A DNA stretch of 39,022 bases from positions 1 through 39,022 of the forward strand of contig NZ_JNYD01000042.1 in assembly GCF_000717175.1 (NCBI RefSeq). The letters are read 5' to 3'. The first letter of the stretch is position 1. Every line of letters begins with the position of its first letter. Origin of the DNA: Pseudonocardia autotrophica (lineage in GTDB: Bacteria; Actinomycetota; Actinomycetes; Mycobacteriales; Pseudonocardiaceae). The notes under the pieces were generated by a model. The model made no database searches. It had not been told where the DNA came from and saw only the letters and a list, made by a program, of their open reading frames with translations. Both the position numbers and the translations under genes were made by a program. Shown here in pieces: positions 16,018 to 24,267 of this stretch.

Positions 16018-16337
16018 CCGACGTGAGCGTCGACGCGCATGAGGCCGAGCCCGGCCACTGGGAGATCGCCGTCGGCGGTGAGGTCGACCTGGAGAACGCG
16101 GCGGCCGTCGAGCAGCGCCTGCAGGACGTGATCACCAACCGGGCGCGGTCGGTGGTGCTGGACCTGGGCGGGCTGACCTACCTCGACAGCGCCGGGCTGC
16201 GCTCGTTGTTCACCCTCGCGAACCGCCTCGAACTGCTGCAGGTGGGGCTCGAGATCGTGCTGCCCGCGGACTCGCCGGTCCGCAAGGCCGTGCTGCTCGT
16301 GGGGCTGGGCGAGATCGTCCCCATCCGCGAGCGCTGA
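16014..16337 (+). CDS. STAS-domain anti-sigma factor antagonist (RsbV-like)
   Basis: This is a 107-residue classic antagonist. VGGEVDLENAAAVEQRLQDV leads to VVLDLGGLTYLDSAGLRSLF, with the phosphorylatable Ser in DSAGL intact. The GTG start at 16014 lies within the stop of the triple-domain regulator and follows GGGGAGGAACTC. This overlap makes it the natural substrate of that phosphatase/kinase. A strong hairpin follows at 16354-16375. Confidence 0.88.
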   Translation: MTDVSVDAHEAEPGHWEIAVGGEVDLENAAAVEQRLQDVITNRARSVVLDLGGLTYLDSAGLRSLFTLANRLELLQVGLEIVLPADSPVRKAVLLVGLGEIVPIRER

Positions 16338-16353
16338 TCTGGAACGGTCCAGT

Positions 16354-16375
16354 GGCACGGGCGCTTGCGCGTGCC
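16354..16375 (+). terminator. GC-rich hairpin after the partner-switch operon
   Basis: GGCAC, two unpaired bases, GCGC, TT, GCGC, GTGCC: a nested 9-bp stem with a two-base bulge, starting 17 bases after the STAS stop. A smaller CTGGA/TCCAG repeat sits at 16339-16352. It is probably a terminator of the T-less actinomycete kind. It could also be part of the Hsp20 regulatory region. Confidence 0.45.
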
Positions 16376-16472
16376 CAAACCTGTAGTGCAGAATCGAGAT
16401 ATCCCGATCGGAGCCTGGAGGTTCCGGTCGGAGCGCATCGCCACAGTGCCGGACTGGAAGGAGCGACCCGCG

Positions 16473-16916
16473 ATGCTGATGCGTACCGACCCGTTCCGTG
16501 AGTTCGACCGCCTCGCCCAGCAGGCCCTCGGAACGGCCGCCGGGACGTGGTCCCGCCCCGCCGCCATGCCGATGGACGCCTACCGCCACGGCGACGAGTT
16601 CGTCGTCGAGTTCGACCTCCCCGGCGTCGATCCCTCGGCGATCGAGCTGTCCGTGGAGCGCAACGTGCTCACGGTCAAGGCCGAGCGCCGCCCGACGCTG
16701 CGCGACGAGCACGTCGAGATGCAGGTGTCCGAGCGGCCCCTGGGCGTCTACTCGCGCCAGCTGTTCCTCGGCGACACGCTCGACACCGAACACGTGCACG
16801 CCGACTACCACTCCGGAGTTCTGACCCTCCGCATCCCTGTCGCAGAGAGGGCCAAGCCGCGTAGCATCGCCATCTCCACCGCGAACGATCCGGGGCGCCG
16901 CGAGATCGACGCCTGA
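16473..16916 (+). CDS. Hsp20/alpha-crystallin family small heat shock protein
   Basis: This 147-residue ATP-independent holdase chaperone carries the alpha-crystallin domain at about 28-130. [43 protein letters not shown] is followed by [40 protein letters not shown], with the conserved G-V-L-T-L motif. The C-terminal I-x-I anchor appears as IAI. The ATG at 16473 follows GGAAGGAGCGACC. No clear SigB-type promoter or CIRCE/HAIR box is seen upstream. Confidence 0.9.
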   Translation: MLMRTDPFREFDRLAQQALGTAAGTWSRPAAMPMDAYRHGDEFVVEFDLPGVDPSAIELSVERNVLTVKAERRPTLRDEHVEMQVSERPLGVYSRQLFLGDTLDTEHVHADYHSGVLTLRIPVAERAKPRSIAISTANDPGRREIDA

Positions 16917-17185
16917 CCGTCCGACCGACCGGGCCACCCGGGCCCGGCCGGCTCTCCTCGGAGCAGAACGCAGGTGAGGCCCGATGAGCGCACGCGACCT
17001 CGGCGGGCCGCCCGCCGCGCGCGGGCGCGCCGGGATCCCCCACGCCCTGCCCCGGGAGCGGTCGCCGCCCCGTCGCCGCCGCACCGCGCGGGTGCCGCGT
17101 GCACCCGCGCGGTCGCGGACCCCGCGACCTCCCGTGCCCCTCCCTCCGCCCGCCACGCGGACCCCGCCGCACCCCAGGAGCCCCC
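16917..17185. other. Intergenic region, no supported gene
   Basis: This gap of 269 bases lies between hsp20 and the next gene. An ATG at 16984 opens a frame, but the translation is Arg/Pro-only low complexity and runs out of phase into the next gene. I see no RNA gene or clear promoter here. Confidence 0.4.
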
Positions 17186-17680
17186 GTGAGCCTCGCCTCC
17201 GTCTGGCTGCAGCTGCACGACGGCAGCCTCGTCCGAGCCGACCAGGCCACCGAGATCACCGTGCACCCGACCCCGGCCCTGTCCGGGAAGCCGGCCCACT
17301 GGCTGCTCACCGTCTCCGTGCCCGTGTCCGTGGGCAGCGGCGATCGCGGGGGCTGGCGGACCGAACAGCTGCACCGCACGCTCGCCCAGACCTCCACGCC
17401 GCCGACCGACGCGCCGCTGGCCCTGGCCCGGCTGCTCGCCCGGCTCGACGCGGCCGACGCCTCCGGCGTCGTCCACGCCGACACCTCGCACGTGCGGCAC
17501 CTGCCGCACCCCGACCACACGCTCGGCGCCGGTGAGGTCCGCCTCGGCTTCACCGCCTTCGCCGGCGCGGAGCCCGGCACGGCGCTCGACGGTGTCGTCA
17601 CCCCGGACGACCCGGAGGAGCTCGCGGAGGACCGGTCCCGCCGGGCCGCACTCGCGGGGAGCGGCGCCGGCCCCCGCTGA
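17186..17680 (+). CDS. Conserved hypothetical protein
   Basis: This 164-residue soluble protein was not recognised. It starts with LASVWLQLHDGSLVRADQATEITVHPTP, followed by HWLLTVSVPVSVG and RTEQLHRTLAQTSTPP. This looks like a small beta-rich domain, then a short helical part and an acidic C-terminus (DPEELAEDRSRR). The GTG start at 17186 has CAGGAG six bases upstream. No cysteines, membrane segments or signal peptide are visible. It stands alone between hsp20 and the metallo-hydrolase. Confidence 0.6.
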   Translation: MSLASVWLQLHDGSLVRADQATEITVHPTPALSGKPAHWLLTVSVPVSVGSGDRGGWRTEQLHRTLAQTSTPPTDAPLALARLLARLDAADASGVVHADTSHVRHLPHPDHTLGAGEVRLGFTAFAGAEPGTALDGVVTPDDPEELAEDRSRRAALAGSGAGPR

Positions 17681-17937
17681 CCGGTCCGTTTCCCGCCCAC
17701 GATCGTCGTCCCGCACCGGCCGGACGGTCCGCCGCCACGGGGCACCGGACGGTCGACGAACCTTCAGAGTCCACGACGACCGAGAGGAGGTCACACACAG
17801 CGGAGACATACGCAGAAGAGATCGGATCACCCACCGGGCCGGGCGACGGGAGCACGGCGCTGCGGACGCACGCCGTCACACCACCTCCTGCCGCCCGGCC
17901 CCCGACGTGCGAGGTCGCCCGGCGCCCGACATGCGGG

Positions 17938-17963
17938 GGAGTGGGCGGCCCGGGCCCGGGTAC
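17938..17963 (+). promoter_or_regulatory. Candidate SigB/SigF-type promoter for the metallo-hydrolase
   Basis: GGAGT (17938-17942), 15 bases, GGGTAC (17958-17963). The predicted start falls at or just before the ATG at 17973, consistent with a leaderless message, and no ribosome-binding site is seen there. Confidence 0.45.
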
Positions 17964-17972
17964 CAGGCCCGG

Positions 17973-18803
17973 ATGGATCCCGCTCCCGCGCCCGGTGGCT
18001 CGTCGCTGACCTTCGTCGGCACCGCGACGACCCTGCAGCGGCTCGGCCCCTTCACCGTCCTCACCGACCCGAACTTCCTGCACCGCGGCGAGCGGGCATA
18101 CCTGGGCCACGGCCTCAGCAGCAGGCGGCGAACGGAACCGGCGCTCGGCCCCGAGGACCTGCCGCCGCTCGACGCCGTGGTCCTGTCACACCTGCACGGC
18201 GACCACTTCGACCGGCGCGCGCGGCGCGGCCTCCCGCGATCCGTGCCGATCGTGACCACCCCGCACGCCGAGCGACGCCTGCGCCGGCAGGGTTTCGGCG
18301 CGGCCGAGGGGCTGCGCACCTGGCAGAGCTGGGAGACCTCACGCGGCGACGAGGTGCTGCGGGTGACCGCGGTGCCCGGGCAGCACGGTCCGGCGCTGGT
18401 GCACCGGGCCCTCCCGCCGGTCATGGGCGCGGTGCTGGAGCTCGAACGCGCCGGTCGCACCGTCCTGCGGCTCTACCAGACCGGCGACACGCTGATGCGT
18501 CCCTTCCTGCACCGCGTCCACGAGCGCTTCGGCCCGCCCGACGTCCTCGTCGCGCACCTGGGCGGGACACGGGTCGCCGGGGTCCTCGTGACGATGGACG
18601 CGCGGCAGGGCGCGGACCTCGTGGAGGCGTTCCGGCCCGGCACCACGATCCCGGTGCACCACGACGACTACGACGTCTTCCGGTCCCCGCTCAGCCACTT
18701 CACGCAGGAGCTGTACGACCGTGGGCTCTCGGCGGGGCTGCGGGTGCTGCACCGGGGTGAGACCGCCCAGCTGGAGCCGGCCGCGCGGGTCGTGCCCGGC
18801 TGA
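17973..18803 (+). CDS. MBL-fold metallo-hydrolase (UlaG/NAPE-PLD-like)
   Basis: This 276-residue metallo-beta-lactamase-fold protein carries the metal motif SHLHGDHFD (H-x-H-x-D-H). Downstream metal ligands are plausible in VTAVPGQHGP, YQTGDTLM and TTIPVHHDDYDVF. The FVGTATTLQRLGPFTVLTDPNFLHRG opening is typical of the UlaG-like branch, which includes phosphodiesterases and lactonases. The substrate is unknown. Its last 104 bases are overlapped on the other strand by the C-terminal extension of the sigma gene. The ATG at 17973 has no Shine-Dalgarno sequence. Confidence 0.82.
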   Translation: MDPAPAPGGSSLTFVGTATTLQRLGPFTVLTDPNFLHRGERAYLGHGLSSRRRTEPALGPEDLPPLDAVVLSHLHGDHFDRRARRGLPRSVPIVTTPHAERRLRRQGFGAAEGLRTWQSWETSRGDEVLRVTAVPGQHGPALVHRALPPVMGAVLELERAGRTVLRLYQTGDTLMRPFLHRVHERFGPPDVLVAHLGGTRVAGVLVTMDARQGADLVEAFRPGTTIPVHHDDYDVFRSPLSHFTQELYDRGLSAGLRVLHRGETAQLEPAARVVPG

Positions 18804-19740
18804 CGTCGTCGGCCGGCGGCGCGACGGGTGCCCGGTCGTCGAGCAGCCCCCGCCGGAGCTCGGCGAGGGTCCGCGAGAGCAGCCGGGAGACGTGCATCTG
18901 CGAGATGCCGACCCGTTCCGCGATCTGCGTCTGGGTCATCTCGCCGAAGAAGCGCAGCATGAGGATCGTGCGTTCGCGCTCGGGGAGGCGGTCGAGCAGC
19001 GGGCGCAGCGCGTCGCGGTACTCGACGAGGTCGAGCTCGCGGTCCAGCTCGCCGAGCCGGTCGGCCAGCGGGCTGTCGCCCTCCTCGTCGCCCGCGACGG
19101 CGTCGAGCGAGCCGGCGCTCTGGTTCGCCTGGGCGTCGAGGGCCTCGATGACCTCCTCGACCCCGGCGCCGAGGTGCGCGGCCAGCTCGCTCGGCTTGGG
19201 CGCCCGGCCGAGCTGCTGGGACAGCGGCCCGGTGGCGCGGCGGATGGCCACGCCGAGGTCCTTCAGCCGCCGCGGCACCCGCATGCTCCAGGTGCGGTCG
19301 CGGAAGTAGCGCAGGATCTCCCCGCGCACGCACGGGATGAGGTAGCCGAGGAACTCGCCCTGGGCGCGCTCGGGGTCCCAGCGGTCGATCGCCGAGATGA
19401 GCCCCACCGTCGCGACCTGCACCAGGTCGTCGAGCCCGCCGGGGTAGCCGCGGCTGTGCTTCTTCGCCAGGTGCCGGGCCACCGGCAGGAACCCGAGGAC
19501 CAGCTCGTCGCGCAGCGCGCGCCGCCGGGGATCGGCCGGGTCCAGCTCCGCGTAGGCGTAGAGGCCGGGCATGAGATCGACGTACTCGCTGTCCGGCGGC
19601 ACGTCCGTCGTGTCGGTGGTGTCGGCAGGGGTGACGGCGGGGTCTGCGGTGATGTCGGCGGTGGTGTCGGCGGTGATGCCGGCGGGACGCTCCGCGTCGC
19701 CGGTTCCGCCGGCGGGCGGCGTCCTGAGCCCGGCCGTCAC
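18700..19740 (-). CDS. SigB/SigF/SigG-family RNA polymerase sigma factor (1 of 4)
   Basis: This 346-residue sigma factor has all core regions. Region 2 reads LVLGFLPVARHLAKKHSRGYPGGLDDLVQVATVGLISAIDRWDPERAQGEFLGYLIPCVRGEILRYFRDRTW. Region 3 is PLSQQLGRAPKPSELAAHLG. The region 4 helix-turn-helix is MTQTQIAERVGISQMHVSRLLSRTL. Two extensions are unusual: an N-terminal stretch of Thr/Asp/Ala repeats (about 20-48) and a ~35-residue Ala/Pro/Arg tail lying antisense to the metallo-hydrolase gene. The GTG start at 19740 follows GGAGGCG. Such sigma factors are held by kinase-type anti-sigma factors like those encoded nearby. Confidence 0.87.
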   Translation of the reverse strand: MTAGLRTPPAGGTGDAERPAGITADTTADITADPAVTPADTTDTTDVPPDSEYVDLMPGLYAYAELDPADPRRRALRDELVLGFLPVARHLAKKHSRGYPGGLDDLVQVATVGLISAIDRWDPERAQGEFLGYLIPCVRGEILRYFRDRTWSMRVPRRLKDLGVAIRRATGPLSQQLGRAPKPSELAAHLGAGVEEVIEALDAQANQSAGSLDAVAGDEEGDSPLADRLGELDRELDLVEYRDALRPLLDRLPERERTILMLRFFGEMTQTQIAERVGISQMHVSRLLSRTLAELRRGLLDDRAPVAPPADDVSRARPARPAPAGRSHPGAAPAAPPRAHGRTAPA

Positions 19741-20203
19741 CGGACGCCTCCGGTACGCGGGTGCGGCGCCCTGACGGGGCGGTCGAGTCGGGGCTCGACG
19801 GTCACGTGGGGCGCTCCCTCCGTCGTGGACGTGCTGATCGACGGGCGGACTGTTTCACCCCGGCGCCGGGACGCCGGTCCGGACGCTACCCGCGCGGATG
19901 ATCGGGCGCAGGGCGGGAGCGGGGTGGTGGCGGGACTCCGCCCGGTCGGGGGGCGGGACGTGCGGCATCGCGGTGGCCGCACACCCGCGGGCAGGGCTGC
20001 TGCGCGTCCGCACCTGTGCCGGCCCGGTGTGAGGTGGTGCCGCGAGGGGCGTGCCGTACCCGGAGGCATGTGCGGCGACCCCGCGTCGGCGCCCCCTTGC
20101 TCCCTGCGACCCGACGGACGTCCCCTGCGCGAACCTCGTGGGTCGCTCGTGATGCACGCCTCGCGGTGTAACGCCCGCACCCCCCACCGACGCTGACACC
20201 CCG
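19741..20203. other. Intergenic region between divergent sigma and STAS genes
   Basis: These 463 bases hold no supported gene; open frames translate to Arg/Pro/Ser low complexity. A minus-strand GGGTAG at 19891-19886 would suit a SigB-type -10 for the sigma gene but lacks a clear -35. A minus-strand GGGTAC also occurs near 20056. No tRNA or repeat is seen. Length alone suggests layered regulation of the sigma gene. Confidence 0.4.
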
Positions 20204-20599
20204 GTGAGCACGTTCGAATGGTGGGAGGTCGACCTCCGGGTGGACGGCGTACGGGTCGACGGGGTGCGGGTGCGGGCGGCGGAGCCCGCCGAGGGCACGG
20301 TGGTCCTTGCGATCGCCGGTGAGATCGACGTCGCGCACGCGGATGCCGTGCGGCGGGCCGCGGAGCTGCGGCTCGGCCGGGGTGTGCGGCTGGTGCTGGA
20401 TCTCTCGGACCTGACCTATCTCGGCTCGCACGGGATCGCGGTCCTGGCCGATCTCGACGTGGCGGCGCGGGCCCGCTCCGGCGCGCTCGTCGTGGTGACC
20501 GGCGCGGAGAACAAGGCGGTGCTGCGCCCCGTCGCCCTCACCGCGATGGACCAGGTGCTGCGGCTCGCCCCCACCCTCGACGTCGCGCTCGCCTCCTGA
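20204..20599 (+). CDS. STAS-domain anti-sigma factor antagonist-like protein
   Basis: This 131-residue STAS protein contains TVVLAIAGEIDVAHADAVRRAAEL, followed by LVLDLSDLTYLGSHGIAVL. The switch loop has Ser but with Gly before and His after (GSHG instead of DSAG), so phosphorylation may be altered. A direct repeat VDGVRVDGVRV lies in the N-terminal extension. The GTG start at 20204 lacks a Shine-Dalgarno sequence. It is divergent from the first sigma gene, its possible indirect target. Confidence 0.78.
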   Translation: MSTFEWWEVDLRVDGVRVDGVRVRAAEPAEGTVVLAIAGEIDVAHADAVRRAAELRLGRGVRLVLDLSDLTYLGSHGIAVLADLDVAARARSGALVVVTGAENKAVLRPVALTAMDQVLRLAPTLDVALAS

Positions 20600-20639
20600 G
20601 GCCGGGGCTGCAGCTCACCCCACGCTCGTCTCCCGAGAC

Positions 20640-21437
20640 CTACCGCCGCGCCTCCACGACGTACGCGGCCATCTCCCCGCTGACCTCGCCGGACCCCAGC
20701 AGCGCGGTCATCGTGTCGCCCACCGTGCGGAGCGCGTCCGCCGACCCGTCCCGTTCCGCGATCTGGGCGCGCAGCGGGGTGCCCGCACAGAACCCTTCCG
20801 CCACCGCGGCCGCCGACGGCGCGGTCCCGGTCCGCACCACCCGCTCGACGTCGACGACGGTGAACCCGGCCTCGCCCAGGTCGGCCCGGATCCGCTCCGG
20901 GTCGGTGTAGCCGTGCGGCACCGCCTCGACGAACGACGGCGGGTCGGTCGGGAAGGCCGCGCGCAGGCCGGCGCAGAGCGCCTCGGCGAAGGCGTGCGCC
21001 CCCACCTCGTCCCACGCGGTGAACAGGAACCGGCCGCCGGGCACGAGCACCCGCCGGACCTCGGTGTACGCCGCCGGGCGGTCCGGGAAGAACATCACCC
21101 CGAAGCCGCAGACGACCAGGTCGACCGAGCCGTCGGCGGCCGGCAGGTGCGCGGCGTCGGCCTGCTCCCAGCGCGCCCGGGCCTCCCGGCACGCGCCGTG
21201 CCCGACCATCGCCGGGTTGAGGTCGGTGGCGAGCAGGTCGGTGCCGGGCAGCGCGTCGGCGAGGGCCCGGGTGACGACGCCGGTGCCGGCCGCGATCTCG
21301 AGTACCCGGCGGGGCGCGGTGGTGGCCGCCCGGGCGGCCAGCTCGGCGGCGAAGGGCGCGAACACGGGCGCCTCCAGCCCGGACGCATAGGCCTCGGGCA
21401 TCGAGTCGACCCACGTCCGGTCCCGTTCGTCCGCCAT
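20640..21437 (-). CDS. Class I SAM-dependent methyltransferase
   Basis: This 265-residue methyltransferase of the UbiE/Methyltransf_11 type carries the SAM-binding motif I VLEIAAGTGVVTRAL, motif II LLATDLNPAM, and VDLVVCGFGVMFFPDRPAAYTEVRRVLVPGGRFLFTAWDE. The acceptor is unknown. The ATG at 21437 has TACCGT seven bases upstream, fitting a -10 box (TANNNT) and leaderless transcription. It is divergent from the second sigma gene. No metabolic partner lies next to it. Confidence 0.82.
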   Translation of the reverse strand: MADERDRTWVDSMPEAYASGLEAPVFAPFAAELAARAATTAPRRVLEIAAGTGVVTRALADALPGTDLLATDLNPAMVGHGACREARARWEQADAAHLPAADGSVDLVVCGFGVMFFPDRPAAYTEVRRVLVPGGRFLFTAWDEVGAHAFAEALCAGLRAAFPTDPPSFVEAVPHGYTDPERIRADLGEAGFTVVDVERVVRTGTAPSAAAVAEGFCAGTPLRAQIAERDGSADALRTVGDTMTALLGSGEVSGEMAAYVVEARR

Positions 21438-21689
21438 CGGACGACGGTAGGACGTCCGGGGCCGTCGCGGTTCCGCCGGACGGCGCACGTCCCCGACATC
21501 CGTGTGAGGCAGGACACCGGGTGTTTGGCGCTCCTGCTGCCGTGGGACCCGCCGATCACGAGGGTCGAGACCGACGGCCCGAACCGGCGAGCCGGCCCCC
21601 GGGTCGTGGCGTCGTCCGGGTCCCCGTCGGGCGACCCGTACGCTGCGGCCGCTCCGGCCCGCCCGCCCCCGATCGTGGCAAGGAGCGAC

Positions 21690-22511
21690 GTGACCCTGCA
21701 CGCCCTGTCCGAGACCGGCCCCGAGCCGGATCCGCAGCTCACCCGCCCCAGCGAGTACGCCGACGAGATGCCGCGGCTGCGTCGCTTCGCCGGCCTGCCC
21801 GAGGGCTCGCCGGAGCGCGCCCGGCTGCGCTCCGAGCTGATCGTGGCGTTCCTGCCGGTGGTGCGGAACCTCGCCAAGCGGCATGGCGCGGGCTACCGCG
21901 GCGGCCAGGAGGACCTGGTCCAGGTGGGCACGGTCGGGCTGATCAACGCGATCGACCGGTGGAACCCGGACCGCGCCCAGGGCGAGTTCCTCGGCTTCCT
22001 CATCCCCTCGGTCCGCGGCGAGATGCTGCGCTACTTCCGTGACCGCACCTGGTCGGTGCGGGTGCCGCGGCGGCTCAAGGAGCTCAGCGTCGAGATCACC
22101 CGGGCCTCCGGGCCGCTCTCGCACCGCCTCGGCCGCGCCCCGAAGCCGAGCGAGCTGGCCCGGCACCTGGGCGTCGACGTCGGCGAGATCGTCGAGGCGC
22201 TCACCGCCAAGGCCAACCAGCACACCGCCCCGCTGGAGGCCGTGGCCGGCGACGAGCCCGGCACCGGCGTCGTCGACACCCTCGGCGACCTGGACCGCGA
22301 CCTCGAGAAGGTGGAGAACCGCGAGGCGCTGCGCCCGCTGATCGCCGAGCTCCCCGAGCGCGAGCGCGGCATCCTCACCATGCGCTTCTTCGGGGACCGG
22401 ACGCAGACGCAGATCGCCGAGCACTTCGGCATCTCGCAGATGCACGTCTCGCGGCTGTTGGCGCGCACCCTGGCGCGCCTCCGCGAGGGGTTGACCGAGG
22501 AGCGCGGGTGA
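21690..22511 (+). CDS. SigB/SigF/SigG-family RNA polymerase sigma factor (2 of 4)
   Basis: This 273-residue sigma factor has region 2 (FLPVVRNLAKRHGAGYRGGQEDLVQVGTVGLINAIDRWNPDRAQGEFLGFLIPSVRGEMLRYFRDRTW), region 3 (HRLGRAPKPSELARHLGVD) and region 4 (RTQTQIAEHFGISQMHVSRLLARTLARL). The GTG start at 21690 is supported by AAGGAG nine bases upstream. Its core closely resembles factors 1 and 3, so these are likely paralogues from local duplication. Upstream TACGCT at 21650-21655 suits a housekeeping -10. Two small unknown genes follow on the same strand. Confidence 0.9.
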   Translation: MTLHALSETGPEPDPQLTRPSEYADEMPRLRRFAGLPEGSPERARLRSELIVAFLPVVRNLAKRHGAGYRGGQEDLVQVGTVGLINAIDRWNPDRAQGEFLGFLIPSVRGEMLRYFRDRTWSVRVPRRLKELSVEITRASGPLSHRLGRAPKPSELARHLGVDVGEIVEALTAKANQHTAPLEAVAGDEPGTGVVDTLGDLDRDLEKVENREALRPLIAELPERERGILTMRFFGDRTQTQIAEHFGISQMHVSRLLARTLARLREGLTEERG

Positions 22512-22583
22512 GCCCGACCCGAACCCGGTGTCGCGCACGCGGTTGGAATCCGGGCGACCGGCAATGCGGGCGGTGTGGCCGGG

Positions 22584-22886
22584 ATGAGTGACGACAGGGG
22601 AGAGCGGGCCCGGGCGGCGGAGACGATGCGGTCGGCACCGGCACTGCGCGCAGGCTTCGCACTGTGCGAGCTCACCCTGCGCGAGCTGTGGACGGCGCAG
22701 GTGGCCCTCGGCGGGATGCTGTCCGAGGACGAGCTGCGCGAGACGCTCGAGCTGCGGCGCGAGCCCACCTGGGCCGAGCACGACGTCGTCGCGGCGGCCC
22801 TCAACGAGTGGTTCACCGAGCGCGGCCAGGACCATCCCGTGGCCTACTCCGAGGAGCTGCGGTCCGAGACCCCCGACGGTCCGTGA
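22584..22886 (+). CDS. Small conserved hypothetical protein
   Basis: This is a 100-residue acidic, mostly helical protein (LCELTLRELWTAQVALGGMLSEDELRETLELRREPTWAEHDVVAAALNEWF). I recognise no family. It lies 72 bases after sigma factor 2 and may share its transcript. A GTG nine bases upstream is an alternative start. GGTTG-N14-GGCAAT at 22541-22565 is a weak SigB-like match. Its place between two sigma genes makes a regulatory role possible, but nothing in the sequence shows one. Confidence 0.6.
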   Translation: MSDDRGERARAAETMRSAPALRAGFALCELTLRELWTAQVALGGMLSEDELRETLELRREPTWAEHDVVAAALNEWFTERGQDHPVAYSEELRSETPDGP

Positions 22887-22891
22887 CGGAC

Positions 22892-22917
22892 GGTTAGGCG
22901 GGCGCCCGTGCGGGAAC
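22892..22917 (+). promoter_or_regulatory. Weak SigB/SigF-like promoter candidate
   Basis: GGTTA (22892-22896), 15 bases, GGGAAC (22912-22917). The spacing is right, but the -10 has only four of six consensus bases. It lies 53 bases upstream of the ATG at 22971. A similar GGTTG...GGGAAC pair stands before the second cheB gene at 32195. Confidence 0.3.
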
Positions 22918-22970
22918 CCGTTCCCCGATCGGGTGACGCGCCCGGACCGACGGACCCCTGGGGAGCGACC

Positions 22971-23264
22971 ATGACCTCGACCGACCGGCCGACAGCGGAC
23001 AGCCGGGACGACGCGACGAACGAGAACGCGCGCCCGCACCCGCGCGAGATGTTCATCCGCTTCCTCCTCGACACCGTGCGCGAGGACCCGTACCCCAGCG
23101 GCACCCAGCTCGACCTCATCGAGGAGTCGATCCCGGCGGCGATGGTGCCCGAGTACGTCGAGGTGCTCATCGAGAAGTCGCGCGAGGGCTGCTTCCCGAG
23201 CACGGACGTCCTGCGGCGGATCCAGCGGATGTCGGCCGGACCGGGTCCGTCGCCGCGCTGCTGA
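22971..23264 (+). CDS. Small conserved hypothetical protein
   Basis: This 97-residue protein has a polar, disordered-looking N-terminus (1-28) and a helical domain, MFIRFLLDTVREDPYPSGTQLDLIEESIPAAMVPEYVEVLIEKSREGCFPSTDVLRRIQRM. I recognise no family. The ATG at 22971 follows GGGGAGCGACC. It lies between sigma factors 2 and 3, suggesting a local regulatory accessory, but this is context only. Confidence 0.6.
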   Translation: MTSTDRPTADSRDDATNENARPHPREMFIRFLLDTVREDPYPSGTQLDLIEESIPAAMVPEYVEVLIEKSREGCFPSTDVLRRIQRMSAGPGPSPRC

Positions 23265-23319
23265 GCACCCGGGACCATTTGCGCAGGCCCCGGCACTTCG
23301 ACGCGCGCCCATCCGGAGT

Positions 23320-23339
23320 ATCCCGGTAGCGTCCGGGAT
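23320..23339. promoter_or_regulatory. Perfect 7-bp inverted repeat upstream of sigma factor 3
   Basis: ATCCCGG (23320-23326), TAGCGT, CCGGGAT (23333-23339), about 100 bases before the likely GTG start. It could be an operator for the sigma gene or the terminator of the small gene ending at 23264. Confidence 0.4.
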
Positions 23340-23440
23340 GCTCGCGAGCGAGCCGGGGTGAAGCAGGCCGCCCTCGTCGGATGCAACGGCGGAGGGATCC
23401 CTGTGCGCCCCACGACCGTCCCCTTCCCCGGCGCGCGCCC

Positions 23441-24262
23441 GTGAGCCGCGAGGTGCTCGCCGAGCCCGACGGGCAGGCGACCGCGAGCGAGTACATCGGG
23501 CTGATGCCCGCGCTCCACCGGTACGCGTCGCTGCCCGCCGACCACCCGCACCGCGCGCGCCTGCGCGAACAGCTGGCGCTGGGCTTCCTGCCGGTCGTGC
23601 GGCACGTCGCGGCCCGGCTCGCGCGCGGCTACCCGGGCGGGCTCGAGGACCTGGTGCAGGTCGGCACGGTCGGCCTGCTGAGCGCGCTGGACCGCTGGGA
23701 CCCGGAGCTGGCCCGCGGCGAGTTCCTCGGCTACCTCATCCCGTGCGTGCGTGGGGAGATCCTGCGCTACTTCCGGGACCGGACCTGGACGATGCGGGTA
23801 CCGCGCCGGCTCAAGGACCTGACGGTGTCGATCCGGCAGGTCACCGGCCCGCTCTCGCAGCAGCTGGGGCGCGCCCCGCGGCCGAGCGAGCTCGCCGCGC
23901 ACCTCGACGCCCCCGTGGACGAGGTGATCGAGGCCCTCGACGCCGAGGCCAACCAGCACTCCGGGTCGCTCGACGCCGTGCTCGGCGAGGACGACGCCGA
24001 CAACCCGATCACGAACCGGCTCGGCGGGCTCGACCGCGCGCTCGACCTCGTCGAGTACCGGCACGCGCTGCGGCCGCTGCTGGACCGGCTCCCCGAGCGG
24101 GAGCGCACGATCCTGCTGCTCCGGTTCTTCGGCGAGATGACCCAGACGCAGATCGCCGAGCGCATCGGGATCTCGCAGATGCACGTGTCGCGACTGCTCT
24201 CCCGCACGCTGCGGTGGCTGCGGGACGAGCTGCTCGACGACGCCGCCGACGTCCCGGGGTGA
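23441..24262 (+). CDS. SigB/SigF/SigG-family RNA polymerase sigma factor (3 of 4)
   Basis: This 273-residue sigma factor is closest to factor 1. It shares LPVVRHVAARLARGYPGGLEDLVQVGTVGLLSALDRWDPELARGEFLGYLIPCVRGEILRYFRDRTWTMRVPRRLKDL in region 2 and MTQTQIAERIGISQMHVSRLLSRTLRWL in region 4. The GTG at 23441 gives an N-terminus like that of factor 2. An ATG at 23381 would add 20 basic residues; neither start has a clear ribosome-binding site. It is convergent with the manganese catalase gene across a strong terminator hairpin. Confidence 0.88.
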   Translation: MSREVLAEPDGQATASEYIGLMPALHRYASLPADHPHRARLREQLALGFLPVVRHVAARLARGYPGGLEDLVQVGTVGLLSALDRWDPELARGEFLGYLIPCVRGEILRYFRDRTWTMRVPRRLKDLTVSIRQVTGPLSQQLGRAPRPSELAAHLDAPVDEVIEALDAEANQHSGSLDAVLGEDDADNPITNRLGGLDRALDLVEYRHALRPLLDRLPERERTILLLRFFGEMTQTQIAERIGISQMHVSRLLSRTLRWLRDELLDDAADVPG

Positions 24263-24267
24263 GCCGG

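Noticed and set aside
16984..17535. Possible gene starting at ATG 16984
   Set aside because: The product is Arg/Pro low complexity and overlaps the better-supported gene at 17186 in another frame.
22538..22560. GGTTGGAATCC resembling a tRNA T-arm
   Set aside because: No acceptor stem, anticodon arm or D-arm can be paired around it.
21438..23312. Minus-strand open frame continuing upstream of the methyltransferase
   Set aside because: It is the shadow of sigma factor 2 and the two small genes. The methyltransferase starts naturally at the ATG at 21437.
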